Assembly: GCA_030867875.1 (NCBI GenBank) | Contig: JAOWCC010000446.1 | Span: 54,901 to 118,900, forward strand | From: Actinernus sp. WN-2022 | Taxonomy: Eukaryota; Cnidaria; Anthozoa; Actiniaria; Actinernidae | Direction of reading: 5' to 3' | DNA length: 64,000 bases | Part shown: positions 53,957 through 64,000 of the stretch, piece after piece | Layout of the letters: every line of letters starts with the position of its first letter | Position numbering within the stretch: the stretch's first letter is position 1 | Position numbers and translations under genes: made by a program | The notes under the pieces: model-generated | What the model was told of the DNA's origin: nothing | What the model saw: only the letters and a program-made list of their open reading frames with translations | The model's database searches: none

Positions 53957-54820
53957 TTCAATGTGCCGTAAAATTCTCAAACGGAGAGATTCCATCTTTC
54001 CAGCCAATTCATAGATTCCTGACCGCGAGCTAATCTTAAAAACGTTCAATGTGCCGTAAAATTCTCAAACGGAGAGATTCCATATTTCCAGCCAATTCAT
54101 AGATTCCTGACCGCGAGCTAATCTTAAAAACGTTCAATGTGCCGTAAAATTCTCAAACGGAGAGATTCCATCTTTCCAGCCAATTCATAGATTCCTGACC
54201 GCGAGCTAATCTTAAAAACGTTCAATGTGCCGTAAAATTCTCAAACGGAGAGATTCCATCTTTCCAGCCAATTCATAGATTCCTGACCGCGAGCTAATCT
54301 TAAAAACGTTCAATGTGCCGTCAAATTCTCAAACGGAGAGATTCCATCTTTCCAGCCAATTCATAGATTCCTGACCGCGAGTTATCTTAAAAACGTTCAA
54401 TGTGCCGTAAAATTCTCAAACGGAGAGATTCCATCTTTCCAGCCAATTCATAGATTCCTGACCGCGAGCTAATCTTAAAAAAGTTCAATGTGCCGTCAAA
54501 TTCTCAAAGGGAGAGATTCCATCTTTCCAGCCAATTCATAGATTCCTGACCGCGAACTAATCTTAAAAACGTTCAATGTGCCGTCAAATTCTCAAACGGA
54601 GAGATTCCATCTTTTCAGCCAATCATAGATTCCTGACCGCGAGCTAATCTTAAAAACGTTCAATGTGCCGTCAAATTCTCAACGGAGAGATTCCATCTTT
54701 CCAGCCAATTCATAGATTCCTGACCGCGAGCTAATCTTAAAAACGTTCAATGTGCCGTCAAATTCTCAAACGGAGAGATTCCATCTTTCCAGCCAATTCA
54801 TAGATTCCTGACCGCGAGCT
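53957..54820. repeat. 88-bp tandem repeat, block 3 (10 units)
   Basis: Units with AATG at 53,960, 54,048, 54,136, 54,224, 54,312, 54,399, 54,487, 54,575, 54,662 and 54,749. Unit order matches blocks 1 and 2 except that their sixth unit (CCGTCAAA with CCATATTT) is absent. Next to the missing unit the fifth carries an altered end, GCGAGTTATC in place of GCGAGCTAATC. Unit 2 here has the full A-run and is 88 bp, whereas in blocks 1 and 2 it is 87 bp. Truncation of the last unit is the same. The heptamers immediately to the left differ from those of the other three blocks beyond about 30 bp. Confidence 0.97.
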
Positions 54821-57800
54821 CATGATTCACCATTCCTGATTCCTGATTCATCATTCCTCTTTCCTGATTCATCATTCCTGATTCCTGATACATCATTCAT
54901 CATTCCTGATTCATCATTCCTGATTCCTGATTCATCATTCCTGATTCCTGATACATCAGTCCTGATTCATGATTCACCAATCCTGATTCCTGATTCATCA
55001 TTTCTCTTTCCTGATTCATCATTCCTGATTCCTGATACATCATTCATCATTCCTGATTCATCATTCTTGATTCCTGACTCATCATTCCTGATTCCTGATT
55101 AATCACTCCTGATTCCTGATTCCTGAGTCATCATTCCTGATTCATCATTCCTGATTCATCATTCTGATTCATCATTCATCATTCCTGATTCATCATTCCT
55201 GATTCCTGATTCGTCATTCCTGATTCCTGATTCATTATTCCTGATTCATCATTCCTGATTCCTGATTGATCATTCCTGATTCCTGATTCATCATTCATCA
55301 TTCCTGATTCATCATTCTTGATTCCTGATTCATCATTCCTGATTCCTGATTCATCATTCCTGATTCCTGATTAATCACTCCTGATTCCTGATTCCTGATT
55401 CATCATTCCTGATTCATCATTCCTGATTCATCATTCCTGATTCATCATTCATCATTCCTGATTCATCATTCCTGATTCATCATTCCTGATTCCTGATTCA
55501 TTATTCCTGATTCATCATTCCTGATTCCTGATTGATCATTCCTGATTCATCATTCCTGATTCCTGATTCATCATTCCTGATTCCTGATTCATCATTCCTG
55601 ATTCCTGATTCATCATTACTCATTCCTGATTCATCATTCCTGATTCCTGATTCATCATTCCTGATTCCTGATTGATCATTCCTGATTCATCATTCCTGAT
55701 TCCTGATTCATCATTCCTGATTCTGATTCATCATTCCTGATTCCTGATTCATCATTACTCATTCCTGATTCATCATTCCTGATTCCTGATTCATCATTCC
55801 TGATTCCTGATTCATCATTCCTCATTCCTGATTCATCATTCCTGATTCCTGATTCATCATTCCTGATTCCTGTTACATCATTCATCATTCCTGATTCCTG
55901 ATTCATCATTCCTGATTCATCATTCCTGATTCATCATTCCTGATTCCAGATTCATCAGTCCTGATTCATGATTCACCAATCCTGATTCCTGATTCATCAT
56001 TCCTCTTTCCTGATTCATCATTCCTGATTCCTGATACATCATTCATCATTCCTGATTCATCATTCATCATTCCTGATTCATCATTCCTGATTCCTGATTT
56101 ATCATTCCTGATTCATCATTCCTGATTCTTGATTCATCATTCCTGATTCCTGATTCATCATTCCTCATTCCTGATTCATCATTACTCATTCCTGATTCAT
56201 CATTCCTGATTCCTGATTCATCATTCCTGATTCCTGATTGATCATTCCTCATTCCTGATTCATCATTCCTGATTCCTGATTCATCATTCCTGATTCCTGA
56301 TTCCTGATTCATCATTCCTGATTCATCATTCCTGATTCATCATTCTTCATTCCTGATTCGTCATTCTTCATTCCTGATTAATCATTCCTCATTCCTGATT
56401 CATCATTCCTGATTCCTGATTCATCATTCCTGATTCCTGATTCATCATTCATCATTCCTGATTCCTGATTCATCATTGCTGATTCCTGATTCATCATTCA
56501 TCATTCCTGATTGATCATTCCTTATTCCCGATTCATCATTCCTGATTCCTGATTCATCATTCCTGATTCCTGATTCATCATTCCTGATTCATGATTCACC
56601 ATTCCTGATTCCTGATTCATCATTCCTCTTTCCTGATTCATCATTCCTGATTCCTGATTCATCATTCCTCTTTCCTGATTCATCATTCCTGATTCCTGTT
56701 ACATCATTCATCATTCCTGATTCATCATTCCTGTTTTCTGATTTATCATTCCTGATTCATCATTCCTGATTCCTGATTCATCATTCCTCATTCCTGATTC
56801 ATCATTCCTCATTCCTGATTCATCATTACTCATTCCTGATTCATCATTCCTGATTCCTGATTCATCATTCCTCATTCCTGATTCATCATTCCTCATTCCT
56901 GATTCATCATTCCTGATTCCTGCTTCATCATTCCTCATTCCTGATTCATCATTCCTCATTCCTGATTCATCAATCCTCATTCCTGATTCATCATTCCTGA
57001 TTCCCGATTCCTGATTCATCATTCCTGATTCCTGATTCATCATTCATCATTCCTGATTCATCATTCATCATTGCTGATTCATCATTCGTCATTCCTGATT
57101 CATCATTCCTGAATCCTGATTCATTATTCCTGATTCATCATTCCTGATTCATCATTGCTGATTCCTGATTCATCATTCATCATTCATCATTCCTGATTCA
57201 TCATTCTTGATTCCTGATTCATCATTCCTGATTCCTGATTCATCATTCATCATTCCTGATTCATCATTCATCATTCATCATTCCTGATTGATCATTCCTC
57301 ATTCCTGATTCATCATTACTGATTCCTGATTCATCATTCCTGATTCCTGATTCATCATTCCTCATTCCTGATTCATCATTCCTCATTCCTGATTCATCAT
57401 TCATCATTCCTGATTCATCATTCCTGATTCCTGATTCATCATTCCTGATTCCAGATTCATCAGTCCTTATTCATGATTCACAATCCTGATTCCTGATTCA
57501 TCATTCCTCTTTCCTGATTCATCATTCCTGATTCCTGATTCATCATTCATCATTCCTGATTCATCATTCATCATTCATCATTCCTGATTGATCATTCCTT
57601 ATTCCTGATTCATCATTCCTGATTCCTGATTCATCATTCCTGATTCCTGATTCATCATTCCTGATTCATGATTCACCATTCCTGATTCTGATTCATCATT
57701 CCTCTTTCCTGATTCATCATTCCTGATTCCTGTTACATCATTCATCATTCCTGATTCATCATTCCTGATTCCTGATTCATCATTCCTGATTCCAGATTCA

Positions 57801-57877
57801 TCATTCCTGATTCCTGATTCATCATTCCTGATTCATCATTCCTGATTCCTGATTCATCATTCCTCATTCCTGATTCA
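54821..57877. repeat. Heptamer satellite array, right family, segment 4
   Basis: It begins with the shared post-block context (CATGATTCACC, CTCTTTCC, CCTGATACATC), then paired ATTAATCACTCC landmarks near 55,100 and 55,374. The middle (56,067-57,043) repeats 52,900-53,876, with CTGTTTTCTG at 56,731 (offset 3,167). The end repeats the approach to blocks 1 and 2 (CAGATTCATC, ATTCATTCAATG). Single-base slips occur near 55,163, 55,721, 57,480 and 57,687. No gene is seen. Confidence 0.95.
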
Positions 57878-58565
57878 TTCAATGTGCCGTAAAATTCTCA
57901 AACGGAGAGATTCCATCTTCCAGCCAATTCATAGATTCCTGACCGCGAGCTAATCTTAAAAACGTTCAATGTGCCGTAAAATTCTCAAACGGAGAGATCC
58001 ATATTTCCAGCCAATTCATAGATTCCTGACCGCGAGCTAATCTTAAAAACGTTCAATGTGCCGTCAAATTCTCAAACGGAGAGATTCCATCTTTCCAGCC
58101 AATTCATAGATTCCTGACCGCGAGCTAATCTTAAAAACGTTCAATGTGCCGTAAAATTCTCAAACGGAGAGATTCCATCTTTCCAGCCAATTCATAGATT
58201 CCTGACCGCGAGCTAATCTTAAAAACGTTCAATGTGCCGTCAAATTCTCAAACGGAGAGATTCCATCTTTCCAGCCAATTCATAGATTCCTGACCGCGAG
58301 CTAATCTTAAAAACGTTCAATGTGCCGTCAAATTCTCAAACGGAGAGATTCCATCTTTCCAGCCAATTCATAGATTCCTGACCGCGAGCTAATCTTAAAA
58401 ACGTTCAATGTGCCGTCAAATTCTCAAACGGAGAGATCCATCTTTCCAGCCAATTCATAGATTCCTGACCGCGAGCTAATCTTAAAAACGTTCAATGTGC
58501 CGTCAAATTCTCAAACGGAGAGATTCCATCTTTCCAGCCAATTCATAGATTCCTGACCGCGAGCT
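57878..58565. repeat. 88-bp tandem repeat, block 4 (8 units)
   Basis: Eight units with AATG at 57,881, 57,968, 58,055, 58,143, 58,231, 58,319, 58,407 and 58,494. Three units are 87 bp, through loss of one T in CATCTTCC or in GAGAGATCC. The first two units match the other blocks (CCATCTTT then CCATATTT), but the distinctive AAAGGGAG/GCGAACTA and TTTTCAG units are missing, and the last four units are near-uniform CCGTCAAA types. The final truncation at GCGAGCT is unchanged. The block therefore shrank internally while its ends stayed fixed. Confidence 0.97.
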
Positions 58566-61500
58566 CATGATTCACCATTCCTGATTCCTGATTCATCATT
58601 CCTCTTTCCTGATTCATCATTCCTGATTCCTGATACATCATTCATCATTCCTGATTCATCATTCCTGATTCCTGATTCATCATTCCTGATTCCTGATTCA
58701 TCAGTCCCTGATTCATGATTCACCAATCTGATTCCTGATTCATCATTCCTCTTTCCTGATTCATCATCCTGATTCCTGATACATCATTCATCATTCCTGA
58801 TTCATCATTCTTGATTCCTGACTCATCATTCCTGATTCCTGATTAATCACTCCTGATTCCTGATTCCTGAGTCATCATTCCTGATTCATCATTCCTGATT
58901 CATCATTCCTGATTCATCATTCATCATTCCTGATTCATCATTCCTGATTCCTGATTCGTCATTCCTGATTCCTGATTCATTATTCCTGATTCATCATTCC
59001 TGATTCCTGATTGATCATTCCTGATTCCTGATTCATCATTCATCATTCCTGATTCATCATTCTTGATTCCTGATTCATCATTCCTGATTCCTGATTCATC
59101 ATTCCTGATTCCTGATTAATCACTCCTGATTCCTGATCCTGATTCATCATTCTGATTCATCATTCCTGATTCATCATTCCTGATTCATCATTCATCATTC
59201 CTGATTCATCATTCCTGATTCATCATTCCTGATTCCTGATTCATTATTCTGATTCATCATTCCTGATTCCTGATTGATCATTCCTGATTCATCATTCCTG
59301 ATTCCTGATTCATCATTCCTGATTCCTGATTCATCATTCCTGATTCCTGATTCATCATTACTCATTCCTGATTCATCATTCCTGATTCCTGATTCATCAT
59401 TCCTGATTCCTGATTGATCATTCCTGATTCATCATTCCTGATTCCTGATTCATCATTCCTGATTCCTGATTCATCATTCCTGATCCTGATTCATCATTAC
59501 TCATTCCTGATTCATCATTCCTGATTCCTGATTCATCATTCCTGATTCCTGATTCATCATTCCTCATTCCTGATTCATCATTCCTGATTCCTGATTCATC
59601 ATTCCTGATTCCTGTTACATCATTCATCATTCCTGATTCCTGATTCATCATTCCTGATTCATCATTCCTGATTCATCATTCCTGATTCATCATTCCTGAT
59701 TCCAGATTCATCAGTCCTGATTCATGATTCACCAATCCTGATTCCTGATTCATCATTCCTCTTTCCTGATTCATCATTCCTGATTCCTGATACATCATTC
59801 ATCATTCCTGATTCATCATTCATCATTCCTGATTCATCATTCCTGATTCCTGATTTATCATTCCTGATTCATCATTCCTGATCTTGATTCATCATTCCTG
59901 ATTCCTGATTCATCATCCTCATTCCTGATTCATCATTACTCATTCCTGATTCATCATTCCTGATTCCTGATTCATCATTCCTGATTCCTGATTGATCATT
60001 CCTCATTCCTGATTCATCATTCCTGATTCTGATTCATCATTCCTGATTCCTGATTCCTGATTCATCATTCCTGATTCATCATTCCTGATTCATCATTCTT
60101 CATTCCTGATTCGTCATTCTTCATTCCTGATTAATCATTCCTCATTCCTGATTCATCATTCCTGATTCCTGATTCATCATTCCTGATTCCTGATTCATCA
60201 TTCATCATTCCTGATTCCTGATTCATCATTGCTGATTCCTGATTCATCATTGCTGATTCCTGATTCATCATTCATCATTCCTGATTGATCATTCCTTATT
60301 CCCGATTCATCATTCCTGATTCCTGATTCATCATTCCTGATTCCTGATTCATCATTCCTGATTCATGATTCACCATTCCTGATTCCTGATTCATCATTCC
60401 TCTTTCCTGATTCATCATTCCTGATTCCTGATTCATCATTCCTCTTTCCTGATTCATCATTCCTGATTCCTGTTACATCATTCATCATTCCTGATTCATC
60501 ATTCCTGTTTTCTGATTTATCATTCCTGATTCATCATTCCTGATTCCTGATTCATCATTCCTCATTCCTGATTCATCATTCCTCATTCCTGATTCATCAA
60601 TTACTCATTCCTGATTCATCATTCCTGATTCCTGATTCATCATTCCTCATTCCTGATTCATCATTCCTGATTCCTGCTTCATCATTCCTCATTCCTGATT
60701 CATCATTCCTCATTCCTGATTCATCAATCCTCATTCCTGATTCATCATTCCTGATTCCCGATTCCTGATTCATCATTCCTGATTCCTGATTCATCATTCA
60801 TCATTCCTGATTCATCATTCATCATTGCTGATTCATCATTCGTCATTCCTGATTCATCATTCCTGAATCCTGATTCATTATTCCTGATTCATCATTCCTG
60901 ATTCATCATTGCTGATTCCTGATTCATCATTCATCATTCATCATTCCTGATTCATCATTCTTGATTCCTGATTCATCATTCCTGATTCCTGATTCATCAT
61001 TCCTGATTCCTGATTCATCATTCCTGATTCCTGATTCATCATTCCTGATTCATGATTCACCATTCCTGATTCCTGATTCATCATTCCTCTTTCCTGATTC
61101 ATCATTCCTCATTCCTGATTCATCATTCCTGATTCCTGATTCATCATCCTGATTCCTGATTCATCATTCCTGATTCCTGATTCCTGATTCATCATTCCTG
61201 ATTCATCATTCCTGATTCATCATTCTTCATTCCTGATTCGTCATTCTTCATTCCTGATTAATCATTCCTCATTCCTGATTCATCATTCCTGATTCCTGAT
61301 TCATCATTCCTGATTCCTGATTCATCATTCATCATTCCTGATTCCTGATTCATCATTGCTGATTCCTGATTCATCATTCATCATTCCTGATTGATCATTC
61401 CTTATTCCCGATTCATCATTCCTGATTCCTGATTCATCATTCCTGATTCCTGATTCATCATTCCTGATTCATGATTCACCATTCCTGATTCCTGATTCAT

Positions 61501-64000
61501 CATTCCTCTTTCCTGATTCATCATTCCTGATTCCTGATTCATCATTCCTCTTTCCTGATTCATCATTCCTGATTCCTGTTACATCATTCATCATTCCTGA
61601 TTCATCATTCCTGATTCCTGCTTCATCATTCCTGATTCCAGATTCATCAGTCCTGATTCATGATTCACCAATCCTGATTCCTGATTCATCATTCCTCTTT
61701 CCTGATTCATCATTCCTGATTCCTGATACATCATTCATCATTCCTGATTCATCATTCATCATTCCTGATTCATCATTCCTGATTCCTGATTTATCATTCC
61801 TGATTCATCATTCCTGATTCTTGATTCATCATTCCTGATTCCTGATTCATCATTCCTCATTCCTGATTCATCATTTCTCATTCCTGATTCATAATTCCTG
61901 ATTCTGATTGATCATTCCTCATTCCTGATTGATCATTCCTGATTCCTGATTCATCATTCCTGATTCCTGATTCCTGATTCATCATTCCTGATTCATCATT
62001 CCTGATTCATCATTCTTCATTCCTGATTCATCATTCTTCATTCCTGATTAATCATTCCTCATTCCTGATTCATCATTCCTGATTCCTGATTCATCATTCC
62101 TGATTCCTGATTCATCATTCATCATTCCTGATTCCTGATTCATCATTGCTGATTCCTGATTCATCATTCATCATTCCTGATTGATCATTCCTTATTCCCG
62201 ATTCATCATTCCTGATTCCTGATTCATCATTCCTGATTCCTGATTCATCATTCCTGATTCATGATTCACCATCCTGATTCCTGATTCATCATTCCTCTTT
62301 CCTGATTCATCATTCCTGATTCCTGATACATCATTCATCATTCCTGATTCATCATTCCTGATTCCAGATTCATCATTCATCATTCCTGATTCATCATTCC
62401 TGATTTCTGATTTATCATTCCTGATTCATCATTCCTGATTCCTGATTCATCATTCCTCATTCCTGATTCATCATTCCTCATTCCTGATTCATCATTACTC
62501 ATTCCTGATTCATCATTCCTGATTCCTGATTCATCATTCCTGATTCCTGATTGATCATTCATCATTCCTGATTCATCATTCATCATTCCTGATTCATCAT
62601 TCCTGATTCCTGATTTATCATTCCTGATTCATCATTCTGATTCTTGATTCATCATTCCTGATTCCTGATTCATCATTCCTCATTCCTGATTCATCATTAC
62701 TCATTCCTGATTCATCATTCCTGATTCCTGATTCATCATTCCTGATTCCTGATTGATCATTCCTCATCCTGATTCATCATTCCTGATTCCTGATTCATCA
62801 TTCCTGATTCCTGATTCCTGATTCATCATTCCTGATTCATCATTCCTGATTCATCATTCTTCATTCTGATTCGTCATTCTTCATTCCTGATTAATCATTC
62901 TCATTCCTGATTCATCATTCCTGATTCCTGATTCATCATTCCTGATTCCTGATTCATCATTCATCATTCCTGATTCCTGATTCATCATTGCTGATTCCTG
63001 ATTCATCATTGCTGATTCCTGATTCATCATTCATCATTCCTGATTGATCATTCCTTATTCCCGATTCATCATTCCTGATTCCTGATTCATCATTCCTGAT
63101 TCCTGATTCATCATTCCTGATTCATGATTCACCATTCCTGATTCCTGATTCATCATTCCTCTTTCCTGATTCATCATTCCTGATTCCTGATTCATCATTC
63201 CTCTTTCCTGATTCATCATTCCTGATTCCTGTTACATCATTCATCATTCCTGATTCATCATTCCTGTTTTCTGATTTATCATTCCTGATTCATCATTCCT
63301 GATTCCTGATTCATCATTCCTCATTCCTGATTCATCCATTCCTCATTCCTGATTCATCATTACTCATTCCTGATTCATCATTCCTGATTCCTGATTCATC
63401 ATTCTCATTCCTGATTCATCATTCCTGATTCCTGCTTCATCATTCCTCATTCCTGATTCATCATTCCTCATTCCTGATTCATCAATCCTCATTCCTGATT
63501 CATCATTCCTGATTCCCGATTCCTGATTCATCATTCCTGATTCTGATTCATCATTCATCATTCCTGATTCATCATTCATCATTGCTGATTCATCATTCGT
63601 CATTCCTGATTCATCATTCCTGAATCCTGATTCATTATTCCTGATTCATCATTCCTGATTCATCATTGCTGATTCCTGATTCATCATTCATCATTCATCA
63701 TTCCTGATTCATCATTCTTGATTCCTGATTCATCATTCCTGATTCCTGATTCATCATTCCTGATTCCTGATTCATCATTCCTGATTCCTGATTCATCATT
63801 CCTGATTCATGATTCACCATTCCTGATTCCTGATTCATCATTCCTCTTTCCTGATTCATCATTCCTCATTCCTGATTCATCATTCCTGATTCCTGATTCA
63901 TCATTCCTGATTCCTGATTCATCATTCCTGATTCCTGATTCCTGATTCATCATTCCTGATTCATCATTCCTGATTCATCATTCTTCATTCCTGATTCGTC
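58566..64000. repeat. Heptamer satellite array, right family, segment 5
   Basis: It starts with the shared post-block context and paired ATTAATCACTCC landmarks near 58,845 and 59,115. It then carries two copies of a roughly 2.76-kb segment: CTGTTTTCTG at 60,505 and 63,264 (offset 2,759), and matched segments at 60,961/63,718 (offset 2,757). The block-free end keeps to the heptamer pattern up to the window edge. Single-base losses are densest here (for example near 58,766, 59,137, 59,482, 59,881, 61,147, 62,270, 62,765, 62,868 and 63,404). No gene or other element is visible. Confidence 0.95.
60300..64000. repeat. 2.76-kb tandem duplication at the right edge (second copy partial)
   Basis: TTCCCGATTC near 60,300 and 63,060, CTGTTTTCTG at 60,505 and 63,264, CCTGCTTCATC near 60,675 and 63,433, and the segment starting 60,961/63,718 all agree at offsets of 2,757-2,759 bp. 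The offset differs by one or two bases along the pair because single bases are missing in one copy or the other. The second copy is cut by the window edge. Confidence 0.82.

Noticed and set aside
40764..58565. CENP-B box or centromere-type monomer in the 88-bp repeat
   Set aside because: No match to the TTCG...CGGG pattern is present. The CGG in AAACGGAGAG lacks the required partner bases, and the unit length is not a typical nucleosomal monomer.
1..64000. Telomere repeat array (some telomeres have 7-bp units)
   Set aside because: The word is TTCCTGA/TTCATCA, not a G-run repeat such as TTTAGGG. It has high internal variation and complex higher-order structure, unlike telomerase products.
1..64000. 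Human satellite II/III (GGAAT repeats)
   Set aside because: The minus strand contains GGAAT, but the period is 7 and not 5, the second word is GATGAAT, and the 88-bp unit is not one I recognise from human satellites.
1..64000. Heat-shock element array
   Set aside because: TTC recurs every 7 bp in one direction only. Heat-shock elements need alternating TTC and GAA at 5-bp steps, which is not seen.
1..64000. A bacterial or phage origin (iterons) or integron array
   Set aside because: The extent, higher-order duplications and absence of any gene do not fit a prokaryotic genome. No replication protein, integrase or attachment site is visible.

Overview
This window contains no gene that I can support. 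It is satellite DNA from end to end. About 60.5 kb is a tandem array of 7-bp units built almost entirely from two words, P (ATTCCTG) and Q (ATTCATC), plus a small set of recurring point variants. Set into the right-hand part are four blocks of an unrelated tandem repeat with an 88-bp unit (11, 11, 10 and 8 units). Both window ends lie inside the heptamer array, so the true array is longer. Tens of kilobases of near-pure short tandem repeat with nested higher-order duplications is typical of eukaryotic heterochromatin (pericentromeric, subtelomeric, sex or B chromosome). I cannot name the lineage from sequence. Heptamer satellites are known elsewhere, for example in Drosophila virilis, but those have a different sequence.

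Layout: 1-37,784 is a left heptamer family marked by variants such as ATTGATCACTCC, ATTGCTG, ATTCGTC, TTCCTTATACC and TTCCTTTTTCC. It is a mosaic of segmental copies (offsets 413, ~861/994, 651, 1,421, 1,778, 1,967, ~5,280, 9,135, 14,741, 20,031 and 21,480 bp), and almost all landmark spacings are exact multiples of 7. At 37,785-37,896 the register breaks down in an irregular junction. From 37,897 to the end is a right heptamer family with different markers (ATTCACCATTCC, TTCCCGATTC, ATTAATCACTCC, CTGTTACATC) and many more single-base slips. The four 88-bp blocks lie at 40,764-41,716, 49,367-50,320, 53,957-54,820 and 57,878-58,565, each ending at the same point of the unit and running into the same heptamer context.

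The many open frames are a by-product of repeat arithmetic. Seven is not a multiple of three, so every frame reads the same heptapeptide cycle (minus strand S-G-I-R-N-D/Q-E, plus strand I-P-D-S-S-F-L). A frame stays open while the order P-P-Q (21 bp) is kept. I annotate none of them as CDS.

The observation most worth testing is that the 88-bp unit carries a 16-bp stretch, ATTCATAGATTCCTGA, that is almost exactly one Q heptamer followed by one P heptamer. The heptamer satellite may therefore have been seeded from this longer, older-looking sequence. The 88-bp blocks are also the only CpG-dense DNA in an otherwise CpG-poor window.
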